From NCBI RefSeq assembly GCF_000276685.1, contig NC_018108.1, forward strand, positions 62,001-126,000: 64,000 nucleotides of DNA. Reading direction: 5' to 3'. Origin of the DNA: Taylorella equigenitalis ATCC 35865. GTDB taxonomy: Bacteria > Pseudomonadota > Gammaproteobacteria > Burkholderiales > Burkholderiaceae_B. The position numbers and the translations under genes are program-made. The first letter of the stretch is position 1. The number at the start of each line of letters is the position of its first letter. Below are positions 63,443 through 64,000 of the stretch, one piece after another. A model generated the notes under the pieces. The model was not told where the DNA came from and searched no databases. It worked only from the letters and a program-made list of their open reading frames with translations.

Positions 63443-64000
63443 AAACTAATGAAAAAATTCCTATAGATTTCGACTTTCAAGATGGTATTGGTAATTCTCT
63501 GAAGGATCTTTTAGATAGAGATTTTAATAATCAGGAAAAATCCACTATTGGTCATAGAGCTAAAGTAATTTCAATTGATTCATCAAATCTATACACAGTA
63601 ATTATTGATAATCAAATTGAAATAAAGTGTAAGAGGTCAGTTAGTTGCTTAATTAAACCAGTATTAGGTGATGTTGTATTAGTGAATTTGGACAAAAATA
63701 AATTTGAAGATAATTATATCTTGTACATCCTAGATAGAGATAATGTTGACTTGTCTTATGAAGTGGACTTAAATTTAACATTTACATCACCTTGTTTTAA
63801 AGTTTCATCCGCACTATTTTCAATTAGTTCTAAAAGAATGTCAGTGAAAACTCAAGACTATAAATTGCTAACCAGTGATTTTGAAGCTACCACTCAAAAT
63901 TTTAATGTGTTCTCTAACAAATTAAATTTTTTAGCTAATTATTCTTATAAAACCGTTATTTATAAGGATGAATTAAGAGCCATGAATTTCGATCATACGG
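63424..64000 (+). CDS. DUF3540 protein, cut by the right edge
   Basis: The ATG at 63424 overlaps the pentapeptide gene's end; 192 codons are visible and open to the window edge. HRAKVISIDSSNLYTVIIDN and KPVLGDVVLVNLDKNKFEDNYILYIL form the OB-like DUF3540 N-terminus; strand repeats follow (FKVSSALFSISSKRMSVKTQDYK). Paralogue of the 43887 protein. In known clusters a DUF4150/PAAR-like gene follows, expected just outside the window. Confidence 0.75.
   Translation, partial: MVDKNIKTNEKIPIDFDFQDGIGNSLKDLLDRDFNNQEKSTIGHRAKVISIDSSNLYTVIIDNQIEIKCKRSVSCLIKPVLGDVVLVNLDKNKFEDNYILYILDRDNVDLSYEVDLNLTFTSPCFKVSSALFSISSKRMSVKTQDYKLLTSDFEATTQNFNVFSNKLNFLANYSYKTVIYKDELRAMNFDHT

Noticed and set aside
55344-64000. 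Phage tail cluster or prophage (gp27/gp5-like and beta-helix proteins)
   Set aside because: No capsid, terminase, integrase, lysis or tail-tube genes; DUF2169, DUF3540 and VgrG together are a T6SS signature.
1-64000. tRNA, rRNA or riboswitch genes
   Set aside because: No cloverleaf with a GTTCRANNC arm, no rRNA-like stretch and no recognisable riboswitch core was seen; short RNAs could still be missed by eye.

Overview
The window is AT-rich (roughly 35-37% G+C) DNA of a betaproteobacterium. The gene order (fmt-rsmB-DUF4390-NtrY-like kinase-short NtrX-like regulator-trkA-trkH), an rpoH with a CIRCE element, and a small low-GC genome style with a complete type VI secretion system (T6SS) suggest family Alcaligenaceae, most likely the genus Taylorella. 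The genus is an inference from protein families and composition; no database search was possible.

Layout. Bases 1-18,664 are mainly chromosomal housekeeping: an rfbC-type epimerase open at the left edge; a minus-strand operon rpoH-Nudix-glmU-MFS; a frameshifted LpxL/HtrB-type acyltransferase converging on dbpA; a plus-strand run fmt-rsmB-DUF4390-histidine kinase-response regulator-trkA-trkH; the minus-strand pair comF-trmL; and a BioC-like methyltransferase. Bases 18,612-43,807 hold the T6SS core. On the minus strand are tssG, a giant FHA protein (tagH) and a lipoprotein. On the plus strand are clpV, then tssJ-K-L-M-tagF-PEGA pseudokinase, then tssA-B-C-hcp-tagJ-E-F. Together they supply the membrane complex (J/L/M), baseplate (K/E/F/G), sheath (B/C), tube (Hcp), recycling ATPase (ClpV) and a TagF/FHA/kinase-like regulatory set. 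A lone DUF3540 gene and a TonB-dependent receptor follow.

Bases 47,200-55,300 are a rearranged, decaying accessory island. It carries three copies of a small protein with an H-x5-S-x-G-C motif like Tlde1 L,D-transpeptidase-fold T6SS effectors. Each is translationally coupled (ATGA overlap) to a secreted Cys-containing protein, the likely periplasmic immunity protein. The island also has two immunity-like genes without an effector, two frameshifted immunity genes, the wreck of a second, glycine-zipper effector/immunity pair, a truncated IS21-type transposase and a 1.39-kb inverted repeat.

Bases 55,344-64,000 are a VgrG delivery module: a short VgrG, three tandem genes each resembling a detached VgrG needle, a DUF2169-pentapeptide fusion, a second pentapeptide protein and a DUF3540 gene cut by the right edge.

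Two signals stand out beyond the genes. First, the 7-mer ATTGCCA (often RCATTGCCA) occurs at least 47 times by eye, on both strands and in several reading frames, between 45 and 47,243, and not once in the last 16.7 kb. This pattern is what a DNA-uptake-type word would give, absent from acquired DNA. Second, the effector/immunity array joined to a split-VgrG module looks like a T6SS weapons locus of unusual architecture.
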